Shown here: positions 56,024 through 64,000 of the stretch, one piece after another
Layout of the letters: each line of letters opens with the position of its first letter
Numbering within the stretch: position 1 is the stretch's first letter
Source: ZC4RG30 sp963726085
Lineage (GTDB): Bacteria; Pseudomonadota; Gammaproteobacteria; Steroidobacterales; Steroidobacteraceae
NCBI GenBank assembly: GCA_963726085.1
Contig: CAVSAR010000004.1
Span: 186,001 to 250,000, forward strand
Direction: 5' to 3'
Length of the DNA stretch: 64,000 bases
Program-made: the position numbers and the translations under genes
Notes under the pieces: generated by a model
The model's input: the letters and a program-made list of their open reading frames with translations, nothing else
What the model was told of the DNA's origin: nothing
Databases searched by the model: none

Positions 56024-56550
56024 GCATACAGGTTCACATGACGCTCGCGCGCAAACAATGGTGCAGAGCGCATCAAATTAGAACCAATTTCGAGTTACGA
56101 ATCGTCACCGCCGCGTTGCCGTAAGCGTGGTTTCGTAACCGGTCTATAACCGCGCAGCCACTGACTTTGTGTCCGCCATTTATGGCTGGCAGTACGCCTC
56201 TTCAATGAGCTGCGATCGCAGGCGCAGAGGGAAGGCGCGCTTGGCCTGGATGCGGCGGTAGTTGGTCAGGCGGACCTGGCGCGCGAGCAGGATTGATCGC
56301 GCACCCAAGTCCTGGTGCCAATGCTCGTCACGCCTGTGCGCCTCGGTGTTTCACAGGATCTCGATGAGAAGTTTCGAACGCGTCGCTGCGTGCTGCGCAG
56401 GCAGTGCAGCTACGCCACGCCTGATCGGGGGCCTGCGTCTGTTTGCGGGGGTGGGCCAGTCTGGCCGGGTCCGTGATGCGCCGTTTCCCAGACGCAGCAC
56501 GCCGGTCTTGTCGAGCAGTGCGCCCGCCTAGACTGGTGCGTGGACTTGCA
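56024..56550. other. Non-coding stretch between cysB and the heptosyltransferase
   Basis: About 530 bases with no gene I can support. The left third is the AT-richer cysB promoter region with site C. A minus-strand frame at about 56330-56200 (QDLGARSILLARQVRLTN, RIQAKRAFPLRLRSQLIEEA) has the composition of a protein tail and ends in TAA, but no start and no family; it may be the remnant of a gene once downstream of the heptosyltransferase. Confidence 0.5.
56135..56151. promoter_or_regulatory. Direct-repeat site C upstream of cysB
   Basis: GTAACC-GGTCT-ATAACC on the plus strand, that is GGTTAT-N5-GGTTAC in the direction of cysB, period 11. It is 112 bases from the cysB start. GGTTTCGTAACC (56129-56140) also forms a small palindrome over one half. 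Autoregulation is suggested. Confidence 0.5.
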
Positions 56551-57660
56551 TCATGCGGCGGACACCAGTCCTTGGGCGGTAAGGAGCCGGTCCAGCTGCG
56601 CGACAACCTGGTTGACGGTGATAAGGTCCGTAACGCCATCGAATTCGATCTTGCGCGTCCAGGGGATTTCCGAAGGCCCCTTGTCCAGGTATTTCGCGGC
56701 AGCCTTGGCGTAGGCATCGACGCACCACTGGCGCGACAGATACGGCCCGGTGCGCTGCACGCGGGTGGACGCATAAAGGCCAATCACCGGCGTCCCTGCC
56801 AGTGTCGCCATGTGAACCGGGCCCGAATCCGGTGACAAAAGCACCGTGGCCCGGGAGAGCACTGCCATCAATTCCGGTAACGTGCTGTTGCCAATGAGAT
56901 CTACCGGTGCGCTGCTGCGTGCGTGCGCCGTGATCGCATCCCCGATCCTGCGTTCCTCTGCAGACCGACCGCCACACAGCAGCACCTGCATTCCGTAATG
57001 CAATTGCGCGAAGTCCGCCACTTGCGCGTAGCGTTGTGCGGACCAGTTGCGCTGTCGGTGACTGGCGCAGGGACTGATCACCAGGGTGCTTTGCCCGTCG
57101 GGAATCAGCTTGCGCGCGCGCACGATCGCGGCTGACGGCAACGGCAATGTCCAGTCCTGTACCCGCGTGTGCACGCCCAGCGCGTCAGCGAATCCGAGGA
57201 AGCTGTCGAGCACGTGTTCGTTGCCACGGGCGGCGATCTTCTCGTTGGTCACCAGCCACTGCAGTTCACGGGCGCGGGCGCGGTCAAAGCCGATGCGGCG
57301 CCGCGCCGGAATGCACAGGCTCACGGCGCTGGCGCGCAGCGAGTACTGCAGGTCCAGGAGTACGTCGAAGCGGCGCCGGCGCAGCTGGCGGCGCAGGGCG
57401 ATCAGGCTGGCGAGGTCACTGCCCTTGTCGTATTCAATGAATTCAACATCGGGGATCAGCCGCATCAAACTGGCTTCAGTCCGACCGATCACCCAGGTAA
57501 AGCGTGTGCCAGGCCAGGCTGCCTGCAGGCTGCGCAACAGGGGCACAACATGGCACACATCGCCGATGGCGGAGAGCCGCAGCAGGCAAACCGACTCCGG
57601 GGCGACGAAGGGATCAGGCAACCTTCCCTTGTTAGGCGACATTCCCTCGTTAGACGGCAT
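56551..57660 (-). CDS. waaC: ADP-heptose:LPS heptosyltransferase, glycosyltransferase family 9
   Basis: 369 residues from ATG 57660. It transfers heptose to the Kdo region of lipopolysaccharide. Signatures: VCLLRLSAIGDVCHVVPLLR, FDVLLDLQYSLRASAVSL, RRIGFDRARARELQWLVTN, LVISPCASHRQRNWSAQRYA and LLSPDSGPVHMATLAGTPVI. The start is uncertain, because the first codons lie in an 18-base tandem repeat that offers several ATG codons each preceded by AGGGA. WaaC and WaaF are hard to tell apart; the WaaC call is moderate. There are no other LPS genes nearby. Confidence 0.82.
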   Translation of the reverse strand: MPSNEGMSPNKGRLPDPFVAPESVCLLRLSAIGDVCHVVPLLRSLQAAWPGTRFTWVIGRTEASLMRLIPDVEFIEYDKGSDLASLIALRRQLRRRRFDVLLDLQYSLRASAVSLCIPARRRIGFDRARARELQWLVTNEKIAARGNEHVLDSFLGFADALGVHTRVQDWTLPLPSAAIVRARKLIPDGQSTLVISPCASHRQRNWSAQRYAQVADFAQLHYGMQVLLCGGRSAEERRIGDAITAHARSSAPVDLIGNSTLPELMAVLSRATVLLSPDSGPVHMATLAGTPVIGLYASTRVQRTGPYLSRQWCVDAYAKAAAKYLDKGPSEIPWTRKIEFDGVTDLITVNQVVAQLDRLLTAQGLVSAA

Positions 57661-57679
57661 TTGCCTATTAGATCAATCG
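57626..57679. repeat. 18-base tandem repeat over the heptosyltransferase start
   Basis: Two units, CCCTTGTTAGGCGACATT (57626-57643) and CCCTCGTTAGACGGCATT (57644-57661), match at 15 of 18 bases; a weaker third (57662-57679) follows. On the minus strand they encode MPSNEG-MSPNKG, so each unit supplies an ATG after AGGGA. Slippage here would change the number of start sites. Confidence 0.65.
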
Positions 57680-57764
57680 GCAACGCCGGAAACTACAAGT
57701 TTCTGAAATCTTGTGCCGTATGCACCCGTGTCAGCATCCTGTCAGGTAGGCACGTAATGTGCTG

Positions 57765-58442
57765 CTATTCGACGACCAGTTTATAGCCGGACACGGCGGC
57801 AGTCTGCAGCAGCTGGGGCACGCCCGGATTGGCTTCGATCTTCTGGCGCAGACGATGCACCAGCTGCTTCAACAACTGGCGATCGCCGGCGCCGCGATGG
57901 CCCCACACCAGGATCAGCAGTCGATCCGAGTTCACCGCACGGCCGGCCTGCGCCAGCAGCGACTGCATGAGCCGAAACTCCAGCTTGGTCAGCGCAACCG
58001 GATCATGGCTGTCCACTTGCACCGTGCTGTTCTCCGCATCGAGCCTTACGCGTCCGACGGCCAGGGGTTCTTCTGAACGTTCCAGCCGGGCGCGGCGCAA
58101 CAACGCCTTGACGCGCGCCAGCAGGGTGCGTGGACTGAAGGGCTTGGTCAGGTAGTCATCGGCCCCCAGGTCCAGCGCGCGCACCAGATCCTGCTCTTCA
58201 CCGCGCGCGGTCAACATCATGATCGGGATGGTGCTGCGGCTGCGGATGGCCGAGCACACGTCAAATCCCGAGGCGCCCGGCATGTTGATGTCGAGGATCG
58301 CGATGTCGGGGACCTCCACTTCGAACCGCTGGATGGCGGCCACCCCATCGCTGGCCTTCACCACGAGGTAGCCTGCCTGTCCCAGGGCATACGCCACCAG
58401 GTCGAGCAGGTCGGCGTCATCATCGGCGACCAGGATCTTCAC
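57765..58442 (-). CDS. OmpR-family response regulator
   Basis: 225 residues. Receiver domain with the acid pair in MKILVADDDADLLDLVAYAL, phospho-acceptor Asp in DIAILDINMPGASGFDV, Thr in IMMLTARGEEQDLV and Lys in DDYLTKPFSPRTLLARV. The C-terminal winged helix is LTKLEFRLMQSLLAQAG, LLILVWGH, LKQLVHRLRQKIEANPG. It overlaps the sensor kinase by four bases and is the last gene of the cysATW operon. Targets are unknown. Confidence 0.93.
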   Translation of the reverse strand: MKILVADDDADLLDLVAYALGQAGYLVVKASDGVAAIQRFEVEVPDIAILDINMPGASGFDVCSAIRSRSTIPIMMLTARGEEQDLVRALDLGADDYLTKPFSPRTLLARVKALLRRARLERSEEPLAVGRVRLDAENSTVQVDSHDPVALTKLEFRLMQSLLAQAGRAVNSDRLLILVWGHRGAGDRQLLKQLVHRLRQKIEANPGVPQLLQTAAVSGYKLVVE

Positions 58443-60490
58443 GCGGTTTGTTCCGTGGGCAGTTTCAGTTCAAATCGCGTGTAGCCATCGGGGGTGCGTG
58501 AAACACTGATGCTGCCGCCATGGCGCTGGACTATGGAGCGGGAGATGGCCAGTCCCAGGCCCATGCCGCCTGGCGCCGGCTCCACGCCACCGCGTTCGAA
58601 GCGTTCAAACACTGACTGCTGTGCACCCTCTGGCAGGCCGGGGCCCGCGTCCTCGACCGCGGCGATGATGTGCTGGCCCTCGCGGCGGGCATTTACCCGG
58701 ATGGCGGAAGCCTCGGGAGCGAACTTGCTGGCATTGGCCAGCAGGTTGACGAACACCTGCGTGAGGCGCAGCGCGTCGCCGTGCAGCGAGAGGTCCCCCT
58801 GCAGGTCGCGCTCGATGTGCTGTGAGCGCTGGCGCAGCAGCGCATCGACCAGCCCGGTGGCGTCATCGATTACTTCGGTCAGTTCCAGGCTCTGTTGCCG
58901 GACATCAAGCTGCCCCGATTCGATGCGTACGCTCTCGAGCAGATTGTCGATCAGCCGGGTCAGGCGCAGCGTGCTGCGCTCCAGTGCGATCACCAGCTCT
59001 TCGTTCTGCGCTGCGGTCCTGGTGGCGAGCCCTTCGCGCAGCAGCTCGATGGACGCCAGCTGCGCCGCCAGCGGCGTGCGGAACTCGTGCGAGATGTTCG
59101 CCAGCACGGTGTCGCGCGCGCGCCGCACGCCTTCAAGCTCGGTTTCGTCACGCAGCACCTGCACCTGCAGCTCATCGACGGGCCGCGCGCTGATCAGCAC
59201 CATGCGCCGATCGCCCGCCGGCGTGCGCAGGTTCTCAACCGCCTCGGCCTGGCCACGCTGCCGTGCGGCCAGGATGGGGCAGCTGGTGTCGCAGGGTAGC
59301 TCGTCATTCACGCAATGCGGACGCAGCACGTCGCCACAGAATCGGCCGATGGCCTGGTCCGCGGTGATGCCCAGCAGTTTGGCAGCCTGCGGATTGAGAT
59401 AGCGGATCCGGCGCTCGCGATCCACGGCGTAGACACCCTCGACGATGCCGCCCAGCACGGCCTGCGACTCCGCGTCGCGCGTGCGCAGCGTGCCGGTGAG
59501 CTCGATGAGGTTGCGGCGCATGTCGTCCATGGTGCGCGCCAGCTGCCCGATCTCCGCCGGGCCGCCGGTGGGAATGGACGTGGCGAAATCGCCCTGGCCC
59601 AGCCGCAGCGCCGCATCGGTCAGCGCTTCAGCGGGACGCGTTACCCGGCGACCCAGCAGCACTCCACCTAGCAAGGCCAGCGCTCCAAGGACGGTGGCTA
59701 TGGCCAGCAGGCGCATCTTGAGCGCGTGCACTTCCCGGTCGGTCTTTTCCGAGGAGATTCGTGACTCGATCAGCACCACGCCTTCGCCGGTGGACGAGAA
59801 CACCGGGTAACTGGAGGCATAGCTGCCCAGCTGGCTGAGGCGGGCCACGGCAAATCGTCCATCGGCAAGCGCCGCGGTGTGCAGCGGCGTGAATGCATCC
59901 TCGGGCGCGGTATTGAACCCCCGATAGTTGCGGAAGCGGATCACCGAGCCAGTCTGCTGTCCCAGGCGCAGCGCGTATTTGTCATCCAGGCGGTGCGCAA
60001 CGATGACCCGTGAGCCGGGGGACTCCGGGATGTTGCTGGTGGCGCCGAGAAACGCCTGCGGTGTAGTGCGTGGCGCGACCAGAAAGCGCTCGCCCTGCTC
60101 GCCGATCGCGGCCGTCAGCTCGTTCCACGGCACATCCGCCCCCACCGCGCCCAGCAGCTGGTCGCCCGTGAACACGGCACAGGCGTCCATGCCCGTCGTG
60201 CTGCAAAACCGCTGCAGGAACGGCTGCAGGTTGCCCAAATCCTGTTCGGTCAGCAGGCGACGCAGCGTCGGGCGTTCCGTCAGCACGCGCGCATAGGTCA
60301 GGGCATCTTCACTGGCGCGCGTGAGTTCGGCGCGGGCATCGGCGCCGGCCAGCTGCACGCGGGCCCGTTCCTGGGAGTCGGCCAGGCGCCCAAGCAGGTC
60401 GATGGCGAACCACGACATACCCGCGGCGACCAGCACCACGATCAGCACGTTGATCGCGGCCAGCCACCATCCCAGGCTGTTGCGCTTCAT
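58439..60490 (-). CDS. Membrane sensor histidine kinase with HAMP and Cys-rich PAS domain
   Basis: 683 residues from ATG 60490, chosen because it overlaps the cysW stop as ATGA. A first membrane helix (WWLAAINVLIVVLVAAGMSW), a ~230-residue periplasmic sensor with two Cys (FCSTTGMDACAVFTG), a second helix (LLAIATVLGALALLGGVLLG), HAMP, then a PAS with four Cys (FCGDVLRPHCVNDELPCDTS). The kinase core: H-box NISHEFRTPLAAQLASIE, N-box NLLANASKFAPEASA, G1 VEDAGPGLPEG, G2 GMGLGLAISRSIVQRHGG. Co-transcription with the sulfate permease suggests it senses an oxyanion or redox state linked to sulfur; that is inference. Confidence 0.9.
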   Translation of the reverse strand: MKRNSLGWWLAAINVLIVVLVAAGMSWFAIDLLGRLADSQERARVQLAGADARAELTRASEDALTYARVLTERPTLRRLLTEQDLGNLQPFLQRFCSTTGMDACAVFTGDQLLGAVGADVPWNELTAAIGEQGERFLVAPRTTPQAFLGATSNIPESPGSRVIVAHRLDDKYALRLGQQTGSVIRFRNYRGFNTAPEDAFTPLHTAALADGRFAVARLSQLGSYASSYPVFSSTGEGVVLIESRISSEKTDREVHALKMRLLAIATVLGALALLGGVLLGRRVTRPAEALTDAALRLGQGDFATSIPTGGPAEIGQLARTMDDMRRNLIELTGTLRTRDAESQAVLGGIVEGVYAVDRERRIRYLNPQAAKLLGITADQAIGRFCGDVLRPHCVNDELPCDTSCPILAARQRGQAEAVENLRTPAGDRRMVLISARPVDELQVQVLRDETELEGVRRARDTVLANISHEFRTPLAAQLASIELLREGLATRTAAQNEELVIALERSTLRLTRLIDNLLESVRIESGQLDVRQQSLELTEVIDDATGLVDALLRQRSQHIERDLQGDLSLHGDALRLTQVFVNLLANASKFAPEASAIRVNARREGQHIIAAVEDAGPGLPEGAQQSVFERFERGGVEPAPGGMGLGLAISRSIVQRHGGSISVSRTPDGYTRFELKLPTEQTA

Positions 60491-61284
60491 CGGTGCCGGT
60501 ACCCGCCGCGCCATTCAACCAGGGTCTTGATCACCAGCGTCGCCACGGCCAGCAGCGACAGCAGTGAAGCCACGGCGAAGGCACCCACGAAGTTGTAGTC
60601 CTGGTACAGGCCTTCAATGTGCAGTGGCATCGTGTTGGTCAGCCCCCGGATATGGCCGGAAACCACGGAGACCGCGCCGAATTCACCCATGGCGCGGGCA
60701 TTGCACAATATTACGCCGTACACCAGGCCCCAGCGGATGCGCGGCAGGGTCACGAAGAAGAACGTGAACCAGCCGCCGGCGCCCATGGTGATGGCCGCCT
60801 CCTCCTCGTCGTTGCCCATCTGCTGCATCAGCGGAATCAGCTCGCGGGCGACATACGGGAAGGTAACGAACATCGTCGCCAGCACGATGCCGGGCAACGC
60901 GAAGATAATGCTGATGTCGTGCGCCTGCAGCCAGGCGCCGAACCAACCCTGCAGCCCGAACAGCAGCACGTAGACCAGGCCGGACACCACCGGGGACACA
61001 GCCATTGGCAGGTCGATGAGCGTGATCAGGAAGCTCTTGGCGGGGAACTCGAACTTGCCGATGCACCAGGCGGCGCAAATTCCGAACACCGTGTTCAATG
61101 GCACCACGATAAGCGCGGTCAGCAACGTCAGGCGGATGGCCGCCCCGGTTTCGGAGTTGGCAAAGGTCGCCAGGTAGGCGCTCCAGCCATGGTCAAGGGC
61201 CGACGCAAATACCATGGCCAGCGGGGCGAACAGCAGCGCGCTCAGGAAAACCAGCGTGGTGCCGATCAGGAGAATGCGCGTCAT
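60487..61284 (-). CDS. cysW: Sulfate ABC transporter permease CysW
   Basis: 265 residues from ATG 61284, which overlaps the cysT stop (TGATG). Six membrane helices; lines typical of CysW are FPAKSFLITLIDLPMAVSPV, SGLVYVLLFGLQGWF, the EAA loop EEAAITMGAGGWFTFFFVTL and ARAMGEFGAVSVVSGHIRGL. It forms the membrane channel with CysT, powered by CysA. The stop overlaps the sensor-kinase start. Confidence 0.95.
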   Translation of the reverse strand: MTRILLIGTTLVFLSALLFAPLAMVFASALDHGWSAYLATFANSETGAAIRLTLLTALIVVPLNTVFGICAAWCIGKFEFPAKSFLITLIDLPMAVSPVVSGLVYVLLFGLQGWFGAWLQAHDISIIFALPGIVLATMFVTFPYVARELIPLMQQMGNDEEEAAITMGAGGWFTFFFVTLPRIRWGLVYGVILCNARAMGEFGAVSVVSGHIRGLTNTMPLHIEGLYQDYNFVGAFAVASLLSLLAVATLVIKTLVEWRGGYRHR

Positions 61285-62126
61285 CAGCCGCGTCCGGCAA
61301 CCAGGCGGCGCCGCCCCCAAACCTGCAGCAGATTGATCGCGAACAGCATGGCGAAGGAGATCACCAGCATGACGCAGCCCAGCGCGGCGGCGGCCGCGTA
61401 GTCGTACTCCTCCAGGCGGATGATGATCAGCTGCGGGGTGATCTCGGTGTGCAGCGGGATATTGCCGGCGATGAAGATCACCGAGCCGTATTCACCCACT
61501 GCGCGGGCGAACGCCAGCGTGAACCCGGTCAGCAGTGCCGGAAGCACGGCTGGCAGGATGACCCGGACGAAAGCGTAGCTCGGGCTGGCGCCGAGGATTT
61601 CCGCGGCCTCCTCGACGTCGCGCGGCAACTCCTGCAATGCCGGTTGCACGGTGCGCACCACGAACGGCAGGCCGATCAGCGTCAGCGCAACCGTGACGCC
61701 CAGCGACGTGTAGGCGACCTTGATCCCTAGCGGTTCCAGGAACTGGCCGATCAGGCCGTTGCTGGCGAACACCGCAGCCAGGGCGATGCCGGACACCGCC
61801 GTGGGCAAGGCGAAGGGCATGTCGATGATCGCGTCGACGAAGCGCCGCCCCGGAAACCGGTAGCGCACCAGGGTCCAGGCGATGATGAAACCGAACACCA
61901 GGTTGATGGAGGCGGCGACCAGGGAGGCACCGAAGCTCAGGCGATACGACGCCAGCGCGCGCGGCTCGGTGATGACGTGGACGAAACGCGTCCAGTCCAT
62001 GCTGGCGCCGCGCATTACCAGCGCGGTCAGCGGCAACAGCACGATGGCGCAGAGAAAGAAGGTGGTGAATCCCAGCGTAATGCCGAAGCCCGGTATCACG
62101 CTGGGCTCGCGCCGGCCGTTGCTCAT
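61284..62126 (-). CDS. cysT: Sulfate ABC transporter permease CysT (CysU)
   Basis: 280 residues. Six helices: FGITLGFTTFFLCAIVLLPL at the start, FVDAIIDMPFALPTAVSGIA, the EAA loop DVEEAAEILGASPSYAFVRV, and FARAVGEYGSVIFIAGNIPL. Pairs with CysW. It overlaps cysA by four bases and cysW by the TGATG junction, in keeping with balanced synthesis of the permease subunits. Confidence 0.95.
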   Translation of the reverse strand: MSNGRREPSVIPGFGITLGFTTFFLCAIVLLPLTALVMRGASMDWTRFVHVITEPRALASYRLSFGASLVAASINLVFGFIIAWTLVRYRFPGRRFVDAIIDMPFALPTAVSGIALAAVFASNGLIGQFLEPLGIKVAYTSLGVTVALTLIGLPFVVRTVQPALQELPRDVEEAAEILGASPSYAFVRVILPAVLPALLTGFTLAFARAVGEYGSVIFIAGNIPLHTEITPQLIIIRLEEYDYAAAAALGCVMLVISFAMLFAINLLQVWGRRRLVAGRG

Positions 62127-63865
62127 GTCTCGCCACCGCGGTAGACCACCAGCACGGGCACGGCCGCGTCGCCGTTGACCAGCGTGGCGAATGCCCCGGA
62201 GATGTCATCGACCCGGGTGACGCCAAGCACCAGCATCGGCGCTTCGAGGGTGGCAAGTTGCGCCAGCAGTGCGCCCGGCCCGGTGCCGGTCAGCAGCTCG
62301 GTGCGCACTTCCAGGCCATGGGCGGCCTTGGCTTCCGATCGCGCGTCCAGCAGCGCCCGCAGCGCGGCCGGTCGCTGGCCGTCGCGGCGAGCTTCCGGCG
62401 CCACGGCATAACAGATGGCTTCGGCCGGGAGGTGGCGCAACAGGCTGGCGGCCACTGCCAGGGTCGCGTGGCGCACGCCATCACCCATCCAGTGAATGCA
62501 GATGTGGCGTGGCAGCACGGCGTTGGGTGGCAGCACCAGCACCTCGTTGGCCCCACGTCCCAGCAGATTGGCGGCCAGCGCACTGGCGGTGGGCCCGCTG
62601 GAGATGGCGGCGACACCCGCGGCCGGCGCCCTGCTGCCCTGTTCATCCAGCAGGTGCACGGCAACACGGGTCTTCATCCTGGTGGCCAGCGCATCCAGCA
62701 GCGGGTTGGCAGCAATCGCGTCGGCCTGCGCTTGGGTCGCGGCGCAGGCGACGAAACTGGAAAGCGGTGTGGGCAGCACGTGCAGCCGGCGCGCACCCAG
62801 CGCAACGGTGTCGCCGACCTGCAGCGGGAACGCGCGCTGCTCGGGCTGCGAGCGGGTGGCCTCGATGCGCTGGGCCGCTTCGGCGCTGCCGACCAGGCGC
62901 GCGGCATCCGGATCATCGAACAGCCGCAGGCGCAGGCGCTCCATGGCGCCCGTGAACAGCAACTCTTCCACGGTAGCGCGGGCGATGTAGTTGGAGCCCA
63001 GCAGTTCACGCGAGGCCGCGATCTCGACCTCTTCCGGACGCATCACCGTGACCACTTCGTGCTCGCGGCCTGGAGCCACGGGATTGCGCGCCGCGGCATC
63101 CACGGGCGTCGATCCAAACCGGATTGCATCGGGCCCCTGCTGTGCCAGCAGCAGGTTGGCCGCGCCCAGGAATGTCGCGACAAACCGGGTTGCCGGGCGC
63201 GCATACAGTTCCTGCGGGCGCCCGACTTCAAGCAGCCGCCCCAGGTTCATGACACCAATGCGGTCCGCCAGCGCAAAGGCCTCTTCCTGGTCATGTGTGA
63301 CCAGCACGGTGGTGACGCCTAGTTCGCGCTGCACGGCGCGGATGGTGCTGCGCAGTTCGTCGCGGATCTTGGCATCCAGCGCGCCGAACGGTTCATCCAG
63401 CAGCAGCACCTGTGGCTTGTGCGCCAGCGCGCGCGCCACGGCGACGCGCTGCTGCTGGCCACCCGACAGCTGTGACGGCAGGCGATTGTCCAGGCCATCC
63501 AGGGCCACCAGGCGCAGCAGCTCGGCGCGACGGGCGCGACGCTGCGCGGTCTTCATGCGCCGCACCCGCAGGGCGAACTCGATGTTCTCGCCCACGGTCA
63601 TGTGGCGAAACAGGGCGTAATTCTGGAACACGAAGCCAACGCCGCGGTTGCGTGCACCCAGCTGCGTGACGTCCTGGCCGTGCAGCGCTATTTGGCCGTG
63701 ATCGATCCCGGTCAGGCCAGCGATGGCCCGCAGCAACGTGCTCTTGCCACTGCCGCTGGGGCCCAGCAGCACGAAGAACTCGCCCTCCGGCACATCCAGG
63801 GAAACGTCGTTGACTACCGGTTGCCCGTGATATCGCTTTGTTACCTGGTCGAGCGTGATGGACAT
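62123..63865 (-). CDS. cysA: Sulfate ABC transporter ATPase CysA fused to a USP-like domain
   Basis: 580 residues, against about 350-365 for ordinary CysA. ATPase domain 1-235: Walker A GPSGSGKST, LSGGQQQRVAVARALA, Walker B LLLDEPFGALDA, switch VTHDQEEAF. A TOBE-like regulatory region to about 385 (EVVTVMRPEEVEIA, EELLFTGAMERLRLRL). Then an extra ~190 residues with the layout of universal stress protein: RHICIHWMGDGVRHATLAVA, ASLLRHLPAEAICYAV, LEVRTELLTGTGPGALLAQL, LEAPMLVLGV and the ending VPVLVVYRG. The extra domain may sense nucleotide or stress and tune uptake; this is inference. First gene of the five-gene operon, preceded by site A. Confidence 0.93.
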   Translation of the reverse strand: MSITLDQVTKRYHGQPVVNDVSLDVPEGEFFVLLGPSGSGKSTLLRAIAGLTGIDHGQIALHGQDVTQLGARNRGVGFVFQNYALFRHMTVGENIEFALRVRRMKTAQRRARRAELLRLVALDGLDNRLPSQLSGGQQQRVAVARALAHKPQVLLLDEPFGALDAKIRDELRSTIRAVQRELGVTTVLVTHDQEEAFALADRIGVMNLGRLLEVGRPQELYARPATRFVATFLGAANLLLAQQGPDAIRFGSTPVDAAARNPVAPGREHEVVTVMRPEEVEIAASRELLGSNYIARATVEELLFTGAMERLRLRLFDDPDAARLVGSAEAAQRIEATRSQPEQRAFPLQVGDTVALGARRLHVLPTPLSSFVACAATQAQADAIAANPLLDALATRMKTRVAVHLLDEQGSRAPAAGVAAISSGPTASALAANLLGRGANEVLVLPPNAVLPRHICIHWMGDGVRHATLAVAASLLRHLPAEAICYAVAPEARRDGQRPAALRALLDARSEAKAAHGLEVRTELLTGTGPGALLAQLATLEAPMLVLGVTRVDDISGAFATLVNGDAAVPVLVVYRGGET

Positions 63866-63901
63866 GATCCGACCATGTTAGCAATTGGCATCGACCCCCC
63901 G

Positions 63902-63948
63902 GGCGCCGGGGTGGTTATAAAGCGGTTATGAAGTCATCACCCGGCGCC
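63902..63948. promoter_or_regulatory. Direct-repeat site A in the cysA promoter region
   Basis: GGTTAT-AAAGC-GGTTAT (63913-63918, 63924-63929), exact repeat with period 11, about 50 bases from the cysA start. It is enclosed by 9-base inverted arms GGCGCCGGG (63902-63910) and CCCGGCGCC (63940-63948). Read in the gene direction it is ATAACC-N5-ATAACC after ATGACTTC. It probably binds the CysB-like activator. Confidence 0.55.
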
Positions 63949-64000
63949 GTGGTGCCTCGGCTGCGCACGAAAATGTGACGCCGCCGCCACAGTCCAGACG

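Noticed and set aside
56200..56530. Kinase-like or LPS-gene remnant on the minus strand
   Set aside because: HQDLGARSILL weakly recalls a kinase catalytic loop, but nothing else of the fold is present.
1..64000. Insertion sequences, prophage genes, integrases, CRISPR arrays, tRNA or rRNA genes
   Set aside because: Looked for on both strands; no transposase or integrase motifs, no regular spaced repeats and no tRNA/rRNA signatures were recognised.

Overview
The window is GC-rich chromosomal DNA from a Gram-negative bacterium, most likely a gammaproteobacterium. The support is two CysB-type LysR regulators, an OxyR-like ahpC operator, TonB receptors, an RND pump, a WaaC-like heptosyltransferase, PEP-CTERM proteins and many secreted DUF6152/DUF1552/DUF1592 proteins. 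That mix resembles Steroidobacteraceae-like soil or freshwater degraders; this placement is inference, since no rRNA or tRNA is present. I see no phage, insertion sequence or CRISPR array.

Layout. 1-1370: the end of an aldehyde dehydrogenase, then two related PEP-CTERM proteins. 1542-11231: a minus-strand block with two sets of DUF6152 plus a recurring secreted family (core motif WEGDTL), around a planctomycete-type DUF1592 cytochrome, a DUF1552 protein and an ankyrin protein. 11310-16692: truncated hemoglobin, LigM-like O-demethylase, Fic protein, PQQ alcohol dehydrogenase. 16814-25028: glyoxalase, then a plus-strand run of di-heme cytochrome, PQQ dehydrogenase, Gfo/Idh oxidoreductase, TIM-barrel isomerase, cupin and small proteins, closed by a NupG-like transporter; it looks like periplasmic sugar oxidation. 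25104-30791: tannase-like esterase, amidohydrolase, a 470-residue WEGDTL relative, DUF6152 and two membrane proteins. 30796-35786: RND pump, adaptor and ahpC. 36222-38564: a Xre/MbcA antitoxin, RES toxin and DUF2130 operon. 38709-56023: Tat amidohydrolase, a TonB receptor/porin/sulfate-binding-protein operon, a decapitated CysB gene, a second TonB receptor, DUF6152 with two tandem WEGDTL proteins, a periplasmic cytochrome/thioredoxin/DsbD-like operon and an intact CysB-like gene. 56551-63865: heptosyltransferase, then a tightly overlapping operon cysA-cysT-cysW-sensor kinase-response regulator.

Two themes tie the window together. First, sulfur: direct repeats of GGTTA(T/C/G) with an 11-base period lie upstream of the cys permease operon, the TonB/porin/Sbp operon and the CysB gene, and a weaker copy lies before the cytochrome/thioredoxin operon, which suggests one regulon. 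Second, four DUF6152 genes each sit beside WEGDTL-family genes, and in all four the predicted signal-peptidase cut leaves His-His-Ser at the mature N terminus, as in copper histidine-brace proteins.

Many genes (ankyrin, DUF1592, DUF1552, ligM, both PQQ dehydrogenases, Gfo/Idh, RND pump, adaptor, Tat amidohydrolase, porin, sbp, second TonB receptor, the 51.3-54.5 kb operon) are read only by joining two or more frames, while other stretches are clean. Uncorrected indels in the assembly are the likeliest cause, so these genes are annotated as single loci with the break points stated.
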